In this document: positions 34,148 to 44,000 of the stretch, piece by piece
Numbering within the stretch: position 1 is the stretch's first letter
Layout of the letters: every line of letters starts with the position of its first letter
From: Kushneria pakistanensis
GTDB taxonomy: Bacteria > Pseudomonadota > Gammaproteobacteria > Pseudomonadales > Halomonadaceae
Direction: 5' to 3'
Assembly: GCF_014652795.1 (NCBI RefSeq)
Contig: NZ_BMZM01000001.1
Span: forward strand, 496,001-560,000
DNA: 64,000 nucleotides
Notes under the pieces: generated by a model
Database searches by the model: none
What the model saw: the letters and a program-made list of their open reading frames with translations, nothing else
What the model was told of the DNA's origin: nothing
Made by a program: the position numbers and the translations under genes

Positions 34148-34297
34148 ATGGAAGACCGGTGGCTTTACGTCGATGAGATCGGCGAGTACCTAGGCGTCAA
34201 GCACGATACCGTCTATCGGTGGATCTCGGAGCGTGACAGAGTAGATGGCTGGGGCCGAAGTAGCGGTCCTTATGCGAGTGAAAAGCCAAATGTATGA
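34148..34297 (+). CDS. Short excisionase-like HTH protein, probably internally deleted
   Basis: 49 residues. The first 30 (WLYVDEIGEYLGVKHDTVYR plus WISERD) are the recognition helix-turn-helix of the small excisionase-like regulators often found before restriction genes. In the family, about fifteen more residues form the wing before a closing V-D-x-W; here RVDGWGRSSG follows at once, which suggests an in-frame deletion of the wing (an inference from memory of the family). Its stop overlaps the brxA start, so it is transcribed with BREX and may be a relic or a reduced regulator. Confidence 0.5.
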   Translation: MEDRWLYVDEIGEYLGVKHDTVYRWISERDRVDGWGRSSGPYASEKPNV

Positions 34298-35111
34298 CCA
34301 AATTACTCTCGAGAAATTTGGGTTTAAGACCCGTCAGAGCGGCGCTCATGTATCTCGCACCATTATGCTGGATGAACTTTATGCCCTGTTCGAGCAAGTC
34401 GGGATTGATGCTCTTCCAGCAGCCTATCAAGCAGCAGTGCTTGAACAAAATTGTTTGGCTAAGCGCTCTGGTCGGACTCGCCAACTTACGGCTCGGCATC
34501 TGGTAGAGCTTTACGGGCTCGATCCTGCCAACCCGGTTCATGCTGGTCTGCGGTTCTTCTGGTCCCGTGACAAAGCGGCTCGTCCACAGCTTGCACTTCT
34601 CGCAGCTGTCGCTCGTGACAACCTGTTGCGCATTCTCCTGCCAACGATACTCGCTAAGCCTCTTGAAACACCTGTACTTAGAGAACAGCTAGAGGAAAGA
34701 GTTGAAACACTTTGGCCTAAGCGGTTCAGCCCGGCGACGCGAAAGTCGTTAGCTCAGAATATTAATAGCAGCTTAACTAAGGCAGGTCACCTTAGTGGGC
34801 GTGTATCAAAGATTCGCCAACAGCTTAAGCCCGCTATAGGCGCAGCTGCCTATGCCTTTTATCTAGCTTGGTTGCAAGGTTCAAGGGGTGAGCTACTGCT
34901 GCAAAGTGCTTACTGTCAAGCTCTGGATGTGGGGAATGACGAGCTGTTGGAATTGGCTGCCCAGGCTTCGGCGAGGGGATGGATGGTCATGCGGCGCGTC
35001 GATAATGTGGTTGATGTTGACTTCCCTGCGCTAGCCCCGGTTGCCGCGAAAGCCATGCAAGCGGGCCAAGATGCTGCCTTCAACAGGAAGCTCCCTTATG
35101 AGCAAGGTTAA
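34290..35111 (+). CDS. brxA: BREX protein BrxA (DUF1819)
   Basis: 273 residues from the ATG at 34290; starts further upstream (34245, 34272) are possible but have no better SD. Family points: KTRQSGAHVSRTIMLDELYA, KRSGRTRQLTARHLVELYGL, LALLAAVARDNLLRILLPTI and QNINSSLTKAGHLSGRVSKI. BrxA is a small DNA-binding protein needed in the BREX defence system. It is first in the operon and overlaps brxB by 14 bases. It diverges from the shorter Escherichia type but keeps the DUF1819 pattern through to the final DVDFPALAP. Confidence 0.85.
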   Translation: MYDQITLEKFGFKTRQSGAHVSRTIMLDELYALFEQVGIDALPAAYQAAVLEQNCLAKRSGRTRQLTARHLVELYGLDPANPVHAGLRFFWSRDKAARPQLALLAAVARDNLLRILLPTILAKPLETPVLREQLEERVETLWPKRFSPATRKSLAQNINSSLTKAGHLSGRVSKIRQQLKPAIGAAAYAFYLAWLQGSRGELLLQSAYCQALDVGNDELLELAAQASARGWMVMRRVDNVVDVDFPALAPVAAKAMQAGQDAAFNRKLPYEQG

Positions 35112-35649
35112 GCGCCTGATCGAATCCTACAGTCGTTTTATTGCCCTACCGTGGCGGGATGACGCCGCTGCGGCACAGCGAGTCGTTTTCTGCGTCTATC
35201 CAGAAACTGAGGAGCTACGCATTCGCGCCAATCTTGGTGAGCTCGAGCTTGTCACTCGGCAGCATGGCCATGACTGGATGCCCTTCGACCTTACCGACAC
35301 CTTTGCGCTGTGGATGGGAGAACAGAAATACGCCACAGGCTATTTCAAATCCCCATCAAAGCTTTCGACTGTCATCCATCGTTATCTGGATTGGTTGGAG
35401 GCGAGGTTTACTGCAGAGCTAAGCAGAGAGGGGGTGAGCGATCACTACGTTGTCGCGCTCTATGGAGTCGGCAGCCTCTTTGGCTTACTGAAGGTCAAGG
35501 AAGTCGTCGACCGCTTGGCTATCCATGTGCCAGGCAGGTTGGTGGTTTTCTTCCCGGGTAGCTTCGAGAACAATAACTACCGGCTTCTGGACGGCTACGA
35601 CGGTTGGAACTACCTCGCCACTCCCATCACCGTCGATGGTTCACGGTAA
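35098..35649 (+). CDS. brxB: BREX protein BrxB (DUF1788)
   Basis: 183 residues, the usual length. Landmarks: MSKVKRLIESYSRFIALPWR at the start, RVVFCVYPETEELRIRANLG, VVALYGVGSLFGLLKVKEVV and GRLVVFFPGSFENNNYRLLD ending in GWNYLATPI. BrxB is a required BREX component of unknown biochemistry. The start overlaps brxA; AGGAAG lies seven bases upstream. Only about 50 bases separate it from brxC. Confidence 0.9.
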   Translation: MSKVKRLIESYSRFIALPWRDDAAAAQRVVFCVYPETEELRIRANLGELELVTRQHGHDWMPFDLTDTFALWMGEQKYATGYFKSPSKLSTVIHRYLDWLEARFTAELSREGVSDHYVVALYGVGSLFGLLKVKEVVDRLAIHVPGRLVVFFPGSFENNNYRLLDGYDGWNYLATPITVDGSR

Positions 35650-35698
35650 CCCACACCAACAATTTTTCCGCACTACGCTATCGCAGGGGAAAGGACGT

Positions 35699-38600
35699 AT
35701 GCGCAATCGCGATATTTATGCCAAGGATCCGTCACATCAGCACTTGGTGAACGAGGGGGTAGCGTATGTCAACGACGATACCAGCAGTCGAGCCCAAGCT
35801 GTGCTTCGCTATGAGCTGGAGACCTTCGTCTGCGACGGCCAGTACGCCAAAGGCATGCAGGATATCCTCGACACTTATCTCCGTAACCTGAGCAGCGGTA
35901 CTTCACAGCAGCCGGGGGTGTGGATCAGCGGTTTCTTTGGCTCGGGCAAGTCGCACATGGCCAAGATGCTGCGAAACTTGTGGGAAGATGTCGCCTTCGG
36001 CGACGGCGCCACCGCCCGGGGCCTCGTCCATCTGCCTCAAGAGATTCAGGATCTGTTCAAAGAGATATCCACCCAAGGCAAGCGTCACGGCGGCCTGTTC
36101 GCCGCTTCCGGCACCTTGGGGGCCAGCTCTCGCGACAAGAGCGTTCGCTTGGCGCTGCTCTCGGTAATCTTCCGCGCCGCCGGCTTACCCCAGCAATACC
36201 CCGTGGCTCGCTTCGTCATGTGGCTGCGCGATGAGGGCATCCTCGACCAGGTACGTGACGATGTCACCAGTCGCGGTGACGACTGGCAGGAAGAGCTCGA
36301 TAACTTCTATGTCGCCGAGTCGCTTCATGAAGCGCTGGCTAAGGCCAAGCCGAGGATCTTCGGTAGTGTTGAATCCTTCACCGAGACCCTCAGCCACCTC
36401 TATCCTCACGTTAACGACGTCAGCAGTGGCGAAATGCTCAAAGCCATCCGTCAGGCGCTCAGCCAAGATGGCAAGATGCCGCTGACCCTAGTGGTGCTGG
36501 ATGAAGTACAACAGTACATCGGTACCGACGGCCAGCGTTCCATCGACGTACAGGAGGCGGTGGAGGCCTGCTGCAAGGAGATCGGTAGTCGGCTGATGTT
36601 CATCGGCACAGGTCAAACGGCCATTACCGGGACCAGCAATCTCGCGCGTTTGCAGGGGCGCTTTACCACCCGTATCGAACTTTCGGATGCGGACGTGGAT
36701 GCGGTGATTCGGCAGGTCGTCCTGGCCAAGAAGCCGGAGGCCAAGGGGCCGGTCAAGGAGGTAATGGAAGGCAACGTAGGAGAGATATCTCGTCATCTCT
36801 CCGAGACGTCCCTTGCTCACCGGCAGGAGGACATCCACCACTTCGCCCAAGATTACCCGATCCTTCCGGTGCGCCGCCGCTTCTGGGATGCCGCCCTGCG
36901 CGTACTTGATCAGACAGGCACCGATAGCCAGCTGCGTAACCAGCTGAGCATGATCCACAAGGCGATTCAGACCAATCTGGATGAGCCGCTGGGCCACATC
37001 ATCCCGGGTGATTACCTGTTCTTCGATGCCACTGACAAGCTGCTGCAGTTCCGCATGCTGCCGCGAAAGCTGCACGACGCCACCCAGCAATGGCGAAACG
37101 GCAGTGGGGATGAGCGTTTGATGGCTCGTGCCTGTGCGGTCGTGTTCCTGATCAATAAGGTCGCTAGTATCAACACCGAACTCGGCATGAAACCCACGCT
37201 GAGCAATATTGCCGATTTGCTGGTCGATGACCTCAAGGCCGGCAGCAGCTCGCTGCGCAGTCGCCTGCCAGGGTTACTCGATGCGTGTGAGTTCATAATC
37301 AGGGTGGGCGACGAGTACCGCATCCAGACCGAAGAGAGCGCCGCTTGGAATGATGCCTTCCTGAGTCACAAGAGTACGCTTGGCAATGCTACCCACCAGA
37401 TCGAGACAGAGCGCGACGACCTGATTCATAAGCACTTTGCCAAGCAGGTTGGTAACTTGTCGTTACCCCATGGCGAGGCCAAGGTGCCGCGACCGTTGTC
37501 TCCGGTGTTTGATATGTCACTGCCCAATGACGCGAATGAAAAGCTTTATGTCTGGGTGCGTAACGGTTGGTCCGACGATATCAGTCAGGTGCGCGCCGAT
37601 GCCCGCCAAGCCGGGACTGAGTCGCCTACGCTGTTCGTTTTCATTCCCAAGCGCTCTGCCGATGAATTGCGCAACCAGCTGATCGAATTCAGGGCTGCTG
37701 CGGCAACACTGGAAACCCGCGGCACGCCAGGCACTCCCGAAGGCCAGGAAGCCCAGGCGGCCATGCAGACCACTCGCGACGCTGCCCAGCGGCGTATCCG
37801 CGAGCTGTTGGACGAAGCCTTCAACGGCGCTCAGGTCTTCCAGGGCGGTGGCAACGAGATCGTTGGTGCCACCCTGCGTGATGCCATCCTGGAAGGTGCC
37901 GAGAACGCCTTGGCCCGCTTGCATCCGAAGTTTCCTCAGGCCGACCATGCCAGCTGGGACAAGGTCTACGCGAAAGCCAAGCAGGGGGCTCCTGACGCTC
38001 TCAAGGCCATTGGCTTTGAGAGCGAGCCCCAGAACCACCCGGTCTGCAAGGCCATCCTCAGCTACCTGGGCAACGGGAAAAAAGGTAGCGAGATCCGCGA
38101 TCATTTCGAGCACGGTGAGTATGGCTGGCCCCAGGACGCCGTGGATGGTGCCCTGCAGGCACTGCTAGTGGCCGGGCAGATTCGTACCGCCGACGGCGTG
38201 GTGCCGCAGGAACTCGATCGTCGCGCCATCGGGAAGACCGACTTCCGGATGGAGGCTACCACCATCTCCGCCGGCGAGCGCATCAAGATCCGTAAGGTGA
38301 TGCAGAAGCTCGGTGTCCAGGCCAAGTCCGGTGAAGAATCAGCCAAGGCGCCCGAGTTCGTGGAAGCGCTTCGCACCCTGGCGGAACGTGCAGGGGGCGA
38401 GGGCCCGTTGCCTGCGCCACCACAGTCCGAGGCCTTGGAAGCCGTGCGTTTGAGTAGTGGCAACGACCAACTCAAGGCGATCGTCACCAACCAAGCAGCT
38501 CTGCTGGCTGCCATCGATGACTGGCAGACCATCGCCGACAAGATTACCCTACGCCGTCCCGCTTGGGCGACGCTTACCCGTCTAGCCGACCATGCCAAGG

Positions 38601-39133
38601 GCATCCAGGATGCAGCACCGCTACTCGCTCAGGTCGACCAGATTCGTGAGCATCGCTCGCTGCTGGATGACCCCGACCCCGTCCAGCCGTTGCTAGCCAG
38701 CCTGACCCAGCAGTTCCGTGAGATCTTTAACGAACTACAGCAGCGCTATGAAGCAGAGCATGTTAGCGGTATGCAGCGCCTGGAAGCGGATGACAATTGG
38801 CAGCAGCTCTCGCCTGATGAGAGACATGACCTTCTTGCAAGCAAGCGCCTGACGGCTGCCCATGCCCCCAGTATTGCACTTGGCTCAACCAATGAGGTAT
38901 TGGAAACGTTGAGTCACGTTCGGCCCGATGCGCTGGCCGATCGTATCGCCGCGTTGTCTAGCCGCTTCGATGAAGTGCTGGCGGCGGCTGCCGAGGCCAT
39001 GGAGCCCGAGATCCAGTTCGTCGATCTGCAGCGGCGAACGCTCAAGAATGACGACGACATTGAGGCTTGGTTGGAGGATGCTCGTTGCGAGTTGCGCGGG
39101 GCCCTCCAGAAAGGTCCGGTTATCATCAAATAA
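35699..39133 (+). CDS. brxC: BREX P-loop ATPase BrxC
   Basis: 1144 residues, in the normal range. N-terminal AAA-type ATPase: Walker A in GFFGSGKSHMAKML (about 79-92), Walker B in LTLVVLDEVQQY (about 261-272), with MFIGTGQTAITGTSNLARLQ as the sensor region. The long C-terminal part is helical with no recognised enzyme motif. BrxC is the large core ATPase that works with PglX, PglZ and BrxL to block phage replication. The ATG at 35699 follows AGGGGAAAGG. An open frame extending upstream overlaps brxB in another frame and is not used. Confidence 0.93.
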   Translation: MRNRDIYAKDPSHQHLVNEGVAYVNDDTSSRAQAVLRYELETFVCDGQYAKGMQDILDTYLRNLSSGTSQQPGVWISGFFGSGKSHMAKMLRNLWEDVAFGDGATARGLVHLPQEIQDLFKEISTQGKRHGGLFAASGTLGASSRDKSVRLALLSVIFRAAGLPQQYPVARFVMWLRDEGILDQVRDDVTSRGDDWQEELDNFYVAESLHEALAKAKPRIFGSVESFTETLSHLYPHVNDVSSGEMLKAIRQALSQDGKMPLTLVVLDEVQQYIGTDGQRSIDVQEAVEACCKEIGSRLMFIGTGQTAITGTSNLARLQGRFTTRIELSDADVDAVIRQVVLAKKPEAKGPVKEVMEGNVGEISRHLSETSLAHRQEDIHHFAQDYPILPVRRRFWDAALRVLDQTGTDSQLRNQLSMIHKAIQTNLDEPLGHIIPGDYLFFDATDKLLQFRMLPRKLHDATQQWRNGSGDERLMARACAVVFLINKVASINTELGMKPTLSNIADLLVDDLKAGSSSLRSRLPGLLDACEFIIRVGDEYRIQTEESAAWNDAFLSHKSTLGNATHQIETERDDLIHKHFAKQVGNLSLPHGEAKVPRPLSPVFDMSLPNDANEKLYVWVRNGWSDDISQVRADARQAGTESPTLFVFIPKRSADELRNQLIEFRAAAATLETRGTPGTPEGQEAQAAMQTTRDAAQRRIRELLDEAFNGAQVFQGGGNEIVGATLRDAILEGAENALARLHPKFPQADHASWDKVYAKAKQGAPDALKAIGFESEPQNHPVCKAILSYLGNGKKGSEIRDHFEHGEYGWPQDAVDGALQALLVAGQIRTADGVVPQELDRRAIGKTDFRMEATTISAGERIKIRKVMQKLGVQAKSGEESAKAPEFVEALRTLAERAGGEGPLPAPPQSEALEAVRLSSGNDQLKAIVTNQAALLAAIDDWQTIADKITLRRPAWATLTRLADHAKGIQDAAPLLAQVDQIREHRSLLDDPDPVQPLLASLTQQFREIFNELQQRYEAEHVSGMQRLEADDNWQQLSPDERHDLLASKRLTAAHAPSIALGSTNEVLETLSHVRPDALADRIAALSSRFDEVLAAAAEAMEPEIQFVDLQRRTLKNDDDIEAWLEDARCELRGALQKGPVIIK

Positions 39134-39147
39134 TAAAGGGCCGTTCC

Positions 39148-40461
39148 ATGCTGACCTCTATTCAGCTGACCAATTTCAAGAGCTATCGACAGGCTAGGCT
39201 GGACTTGGCACCGCTGACCTTTCTGATCGGCCCCAATGCCTCGGGCAAGAGCAACGCCTTAGAGGGTATTCGGCTGCTCAACTGGTTGGCCAAGGGCAAG
39301 CGTCTGGACGATATCGAGCGTGATATTCAGGGCGGAGACACCGTGGTACGCGGCCAGGCCCTTGACCTGTTCCGAGAGGACGGCGAGTCGTTCACACTGG
39401 AAGCACACTTGGTCGATGCGCCCGAAGACTGGTGCGATTTTTCCATCACCATCGATCAGATCGGTGATCAGCTTGTGGTAGCAGGCGAGCAAATCACCCA
39501 CATTGACCAGAAGGTACCCCTTTATCGTGTGGACAGTGAGCCCAACGAGCATAGCGATGAGATTAGCATCGCCTACAACAACTTTATGAAAGGCCCGAGC
39601 AAGCCTCATATCCCATGCTCGAATCGCCAGGCGGTTTTTTACCAGTTAGAAACCCCGGGACGCTTTCAGCAGAAGCACCCAAAAGCGCAGAAGCTCATTC
39701 CAGAGGTTGCACGCACCTTGCGCGAAACTTTGCGCAATATCGCCTTCCTTGATCCACAACCATCGCAGATGCGTGACTATGAGTACGCTGGTGACAAGTA
39801 TCTCAAGGAGAACGGCGGCAACCTCTCCGCAGTGCTCTACCAGCTTTGTCAAAGCCCTGACAGTAAGCAGGCACTTCTGGATTTCATTCGCTCTTTGCCG
39901 GAGCAGGACATCACCGATATCCAGTTCATTAAGACCGAACGTCAGGATGTGATGGTACGCCTGCAAGAGAGCTTTGGCGGACGTGAACGATTGATTGATG
40001 CACCGCTGCTTTCCGATGGAACCCTACGCGTGCTGGCCGTGGGCGCGGCGCTACTATCAGCGCCAGAGGGAGCCTTGCTGATCATCGAGGAAGTCGACAA
40101 CGGTGTACACCCCAGCCGCGCCGATGTATTGGTCCGGCAGATTCGCGAGGTTGCCAGCCAACGTCAACTGCGTGTGCTGATGACCTCCCACAACCCGGCC
40201 CTGCTGGATGCCCTCCCCAATGCGGCGCTGGCCGATGTGCTGTGCTGTTACCGTGATCCGCAGCAGGGTGATAGCCGCCTGTTGCGTTTGGGCGATATGG
40301 AGCGTTACAGCGAGCTGGTGGCTCAAGGGCCGTTGGGCCAGTTGATGACCCGTAAAGTGTTGGAGCGCTTTCTTAAGGACGAGAGCTCATCAGACCAGCG
40401 TCGTGCTTCGGCGCTGGCTTGGTTGGAGGAGCTTAAGCAGGATACGGAGTCACCCAAATGA
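39148..40461 (+). CDS. AAA (ABC/RecF-like) ATPase inserted in the BREX operon
   Basis: 437 residues of the AAA_21/OLD-like ATPase type. N-terminal Walker A in FLIGPNASGKSNALEG (about 26-41); C-terminal LLIIEEVDNGVHPSRADVLV (Walker B and D-loop) and VLMTSHNPALLDALP (His switch). No TOPRIM domain, unlike OLD proteins. It lies 14 bases after brxC and overlaps the next gene (PIN-like) by four bases. ATPases of this class paired with a small nuclease are the pattern of defence pairs such as Septu and PARIS, so this two-gene unit is probably an extra effector nested in the BREX operon. Not a core BREX gene. Confidence 0.85.
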   Translation: MLTSIQLTNFKSYRQARLDLAPLTFLIGPNASGKSNALEGIRLLNWLAKGKRLDDIERDIQGGDTVVRGQALDLFREDGESFTLEAHLVDAPEDWCDFSITIDQIGDQLVVAGEQITHIDQKVPLYRVDSEPNEHSDEISIAYNNFMKGPSKPHIPCSNRQAVFYQLETPGRFQQKHPKAQKLIPEVARTLRETLRNIAFLDPQPSQMRDYEYAGDKYLKENGGNLSAVLYQLCQSPDSKQALLDFIRSLPEQDITDIQFIKTERQDVMVRLQESFGGRERLIDAPLLSDGTLRVLAVGAALLSAPEGALLIIEEVDNGVHPSRADVLVRQIREVASQRQLRVLMTSHNPALLDALPNAALADVLCCYRDPQQGDSRLLRLGDMERYSELVAQGPLGQLMTRKVLERFLKDESSSDQRRASALAWLEELKQDTESPK

Positions 40462-40919
40462 GTGCGCTCTGTCTGGTGGATACCTCCGTTTTTCTGGAAG
40501 TCCTCAACGTTCCCTGTAAAGCTGGGCAGCACGTTGCCATCTTGGAGCAGCTGGCCGAACGGTTAGATATTAATCGTGAAGAGCTTTTCCTGCCCATGGC
40601 TACCATTCTGGAAACCGGCAACCATATTGGTCAGAACGGCGATGGTCGCCAGCGCCGTGATTGCGCGCAGCGCTTCGTCAGACAGGTGGAGCTTGCCTTG
40701 ACAGGTCAGTCACCGTTTAAACCCATCAGCTTTCTGGAGCCGACACAGCTTCGAAATTGGTTGAATGAGTTTCCTGACCATGCTGGCAGGGGGAGTGGTC
40801 TAGGGGATCTCTCAATCATTCATGACTGGCAGCGGCTTTGTGAGCAGAACTCGCACCGTCGAGTCTATATATGGTCGCTTGATCAACATCTAGGCGGTTA
40901 CGACAAGCCATCATCATAA
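40458..40919 (+). CDS. PIN-like nuclease partner of the AAA ATPase
   Basis: 153 residues. The acidic pattern of a PIN nuclease is present in order: Asp8 in LVDTSVFLEVL, Glu52 in TILETGNHI, Asp117 in GRGSGLGDLSIIHDW, and Asp142 in VYIWSLDQHLGGYD. PIN domains cut RNA, or sometimes DNA, with metal ions. Its start overlaps the ATPase stop (ATGA), so the two proteins are made together. It is not VapC-like in context, as there is no antitoxin gene. Assignment rests on the motif pattern; no name is known for it. Confidence 0.65.
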   Translation: MSALCLVDTSVFLEVLNVPCKAGQHVAILEQLAERLDINREELFLPMATILETGNHIGQNGDGRQRRDCAQRFVRQVELALTGQSPFKPISFLEPTQLRNWLNEFPDHAGRGSGLGDLSIIHDWQRLCEQNSHRRVYIWSLDQHLGGYDKPSS

Positions 40920-41006
40920 TGCCTATCGCTAAGTAGTAGCACTGCTCAATACGCCTATCAATGACTAAGCGTTATATCAACGCATTCGCAGGGAAAGAAC
41001 TTCGGC

Positions 41007-44000
41007 ATGCAGCCACTCGATAAGACGCTTCGCAATCAACTCGACCGTACCATCCGCAAGGCTCGTCCGGTCGCCGAAAAGGCTGCCGAAGCTGCCTTGG
41101 AACAGCTCGGTGTAGGTGAAAGCTCACCACCCGACTATCTCGAAGAAGATCAGCGCACCCGGCGCCGCCGGCTACGCGCCCATGCCCGTAGTTTGGGCGA
41201 CCCGCTCAAGGATGGCGCCCAGGCCGTGGTCCATCTGATTGGCGAGATCGCCTACGAGCATTGGCACCGCATGCTGTTCGCCCGCTTTTTGACCGAGAAC
41301 GACTTGCTGATGTACGACGGCGTAGCCGTCACCTTAGAGGAATGCGAAGAGCTGGCGGAAGAGGAGGGCCAACCCAGCGGCTGGGCCTTGGCCGCCCGGC
41401 TCGCCAGCACCATGTTGCCCCAGGTCTTTCGCATCGACAGTCCAGTGTTCGAGCTGATTCTGGCCGCCGAGTACCAGCAAGATCTGGAAGGCTTATTGAT
41501 TGATTTGCCCGTGGAGGTCTTCCAGGCAAGCGACAGCCTGGGGTGGGTTTATCAGTTCTGGCAGACCGATAATAAGGAGCGTATTAACCGCTCCGAGGTG
41601 AAGATCGGCGCCGACGAACTGCCCGCGGTGACACAGCTCTTCACCGAGCCTTATATGGTCGACTTCTTGCTGGATAACAGTCTGGGCGCTTGGTGGGCCG
41701 CCCGTCGCTTATCGGAAACCGACCTGGCCAGCGCTAAGAGCGAGCAGGAGCTGCGCGATAAGGCCAGGCTGCCCGGCGTGCCGCTGGACTACCTGCGCTT
41801 CGTCAAGGACGAGGAAACTGGCCGTTGGACCCCCGCCGCCGGCACCTTCGATGCCTGGCCACAGAGCCTCGCCGAGCTCAAGACCCTGGACCCCTGCTGC
41901 GGCAGCGGTCATTTCTTGGTCGCCGCCCTGTTAATGCTGGTGCCCATCCGGATGGAGTTGGAAGGGTACTCCGCCCGTGACGCCGTGGATGCGGTGTTGC
42001 GTGAAAACCTACACGGCTTGGAGATCGACCAACGCTGCGTGGAGCTGGCCGCCTTTGCACTAGCTCTTGCCGCTTGGCGCTATCCAAATACTGGTGGCTA
42101 TCGCTCTCTGCCCAATCTTCATCTTGCTTGTTCCGGATTGCCGATCAGCGTTGCTAAAGAGGAGTGGAAAGCCCTGGGGCTGGACAAGAAAAACCTCACC
42201 ATCGCTCTGGATTGGCTTTATGACAGTTTCAAGGATGCCCCTGTCCTCGGTAGTCTGCTCGATCCCACCCGTACCAGCGCAGCCCAGATCGCTCAGTGGG
42301 AAGAACTTTCTAAGGCTTTAAATAATGCGCTTTCTCAAGAAGGAAGCGACGAGCAGTATGAAACGGCCGTGACCGCCCAAGGCTTGGTTAAAGCCGCTAC
42401 TTTGTTGAGCGATCGTTACCAGTGGGTCATTACTAATGTGCCATATTTGGCCCGTAGCAAGCAGCATCCCAAAATTCAGACATTCTGCGCTGATTACTAC
42501 CCCGCAGCTAAAAATGACTTGGCAACAGTTTTCCTTGAACGGTGCTTGGAGCTCTGTGTAGAAGGAGGCACTACGAGCAATGTATTGCCGCAGAACTGGC
42601 TATTTTTGACTGGCTACAAAAAGTTTAGGGAAAAGCTACTTCGGAACGACGTTTGGCACTTGGTCGCAAGGTTAGGACCTGGCGCTTTTGAAACTATTAG
42701 CGGTGAAGTGGTCAAGGCGATTCTTGTCAACATTAGCCGAGGTAATGGCGAGAGCTACTTGGTAGATCTTCTGAATTCAAATGGCGCAAGCAATCAATTT
42801 AGGGGAGTGGATGTTTCTGAGTTGCGCACAACAGCCCAGAAAGCGATTCAATTGCTGACTAATGAGGTCAAGTCGGTTGGCCAAGCTAAGCAACTAGAAA
42901 ATCAGGATAATAGAATTGCTTTTGAGCAAATAGATCCAGCTGCATTGTTGAAAGAATATGCCATTAGTGTTCAAGGACTAGCAACAAGCGATGATCCTCA
43001 GTTCACAATTGCATTCTGGGAAATTGAGAAAATATTAAATGGTTGGGTTGGATTAAGAGGAACTGTAGATAGCACCGTTGATTTTGGCGGCTGCGAGAGA
43101 CTGATTTTATGGAATGGCGGCACCGGCCGGTACTATGATCATGCGATGGCTCTTAAAAAAGAGGGGCGTCTGGGGGGGTGGAAATCCGGTACCGAAGCGC
43201 GAGGAAAAAAAGGAATTATAATATCTCAGATGAGTCATATCCCAGTCTCATTATACCATGGCGATTTTTACGACCATAATGCATGTGTTGTTATTCCTAA
43301 TGATAAAGCAGAGCTAGCCCAACTTTGGTGTTATTTATCTGATTTTTCATTTTATAATGAGGTTAGAAAAATAGATCAGTCACTTAAACCATCTAATAAC
43401 ACATTCCTAGCTGTTCCATTCGATGTTAATTTTTGGTCTAATAAAGCAAAAGAAAAATACCCAAATGGTTTACCTAAACCCTACACTAATGATCCCACCC
43501 AATGGATCTTCCACGGACACCCCTGCGCTTCGGTAATCTGGGACGAAGATACCAAATGGACCGCCCATGGCCCGCTGCGCACCGACGATACCGTGCTGCA
43601 GGTGGCCGTGGCGCGGCTGCTGGACTACCGCTGGCCGGCGGAGCTGGACCCGGAGATGGAACTGGCCGAAGAGCAACGCGAGTGGGTCAGGCGTTGTGAG
43701 GCGCTGCTGGGCCATGCCGACCGTGACGGTATCGTCTGCTTGCCGGCAGTGCGCGGTGAGCGCCGCGCCGTGGACCGCCTAGAAGCGCTGCTGGCTGATG
43801 CCTATGGAGATAAGTGGTCCTCTACAACTCGCGGTAAGCTGCTGGGAAGCGTCGACCACGCTGGCAAGAACCTGGAAAGCTGGTTGCGCGATAAGTTCTT
43901 CGCCCAGCACTGCAAGCTGTTCCAGAATCGCCCCTTCATCTGGCACATCTGGGACGGCCTTAAAGACGGCTTCTCAGCACTAGTGAACTACCACAAACTC

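Noticed and set aside
42430-42470. Mutated catalytic motif in PglX (NVPY instead of NPPY)
   Set aside because: The motif keeps the Asn, Pro and Tyr, and I recall the same form in other PglX proteins; not counted as a loss of function.
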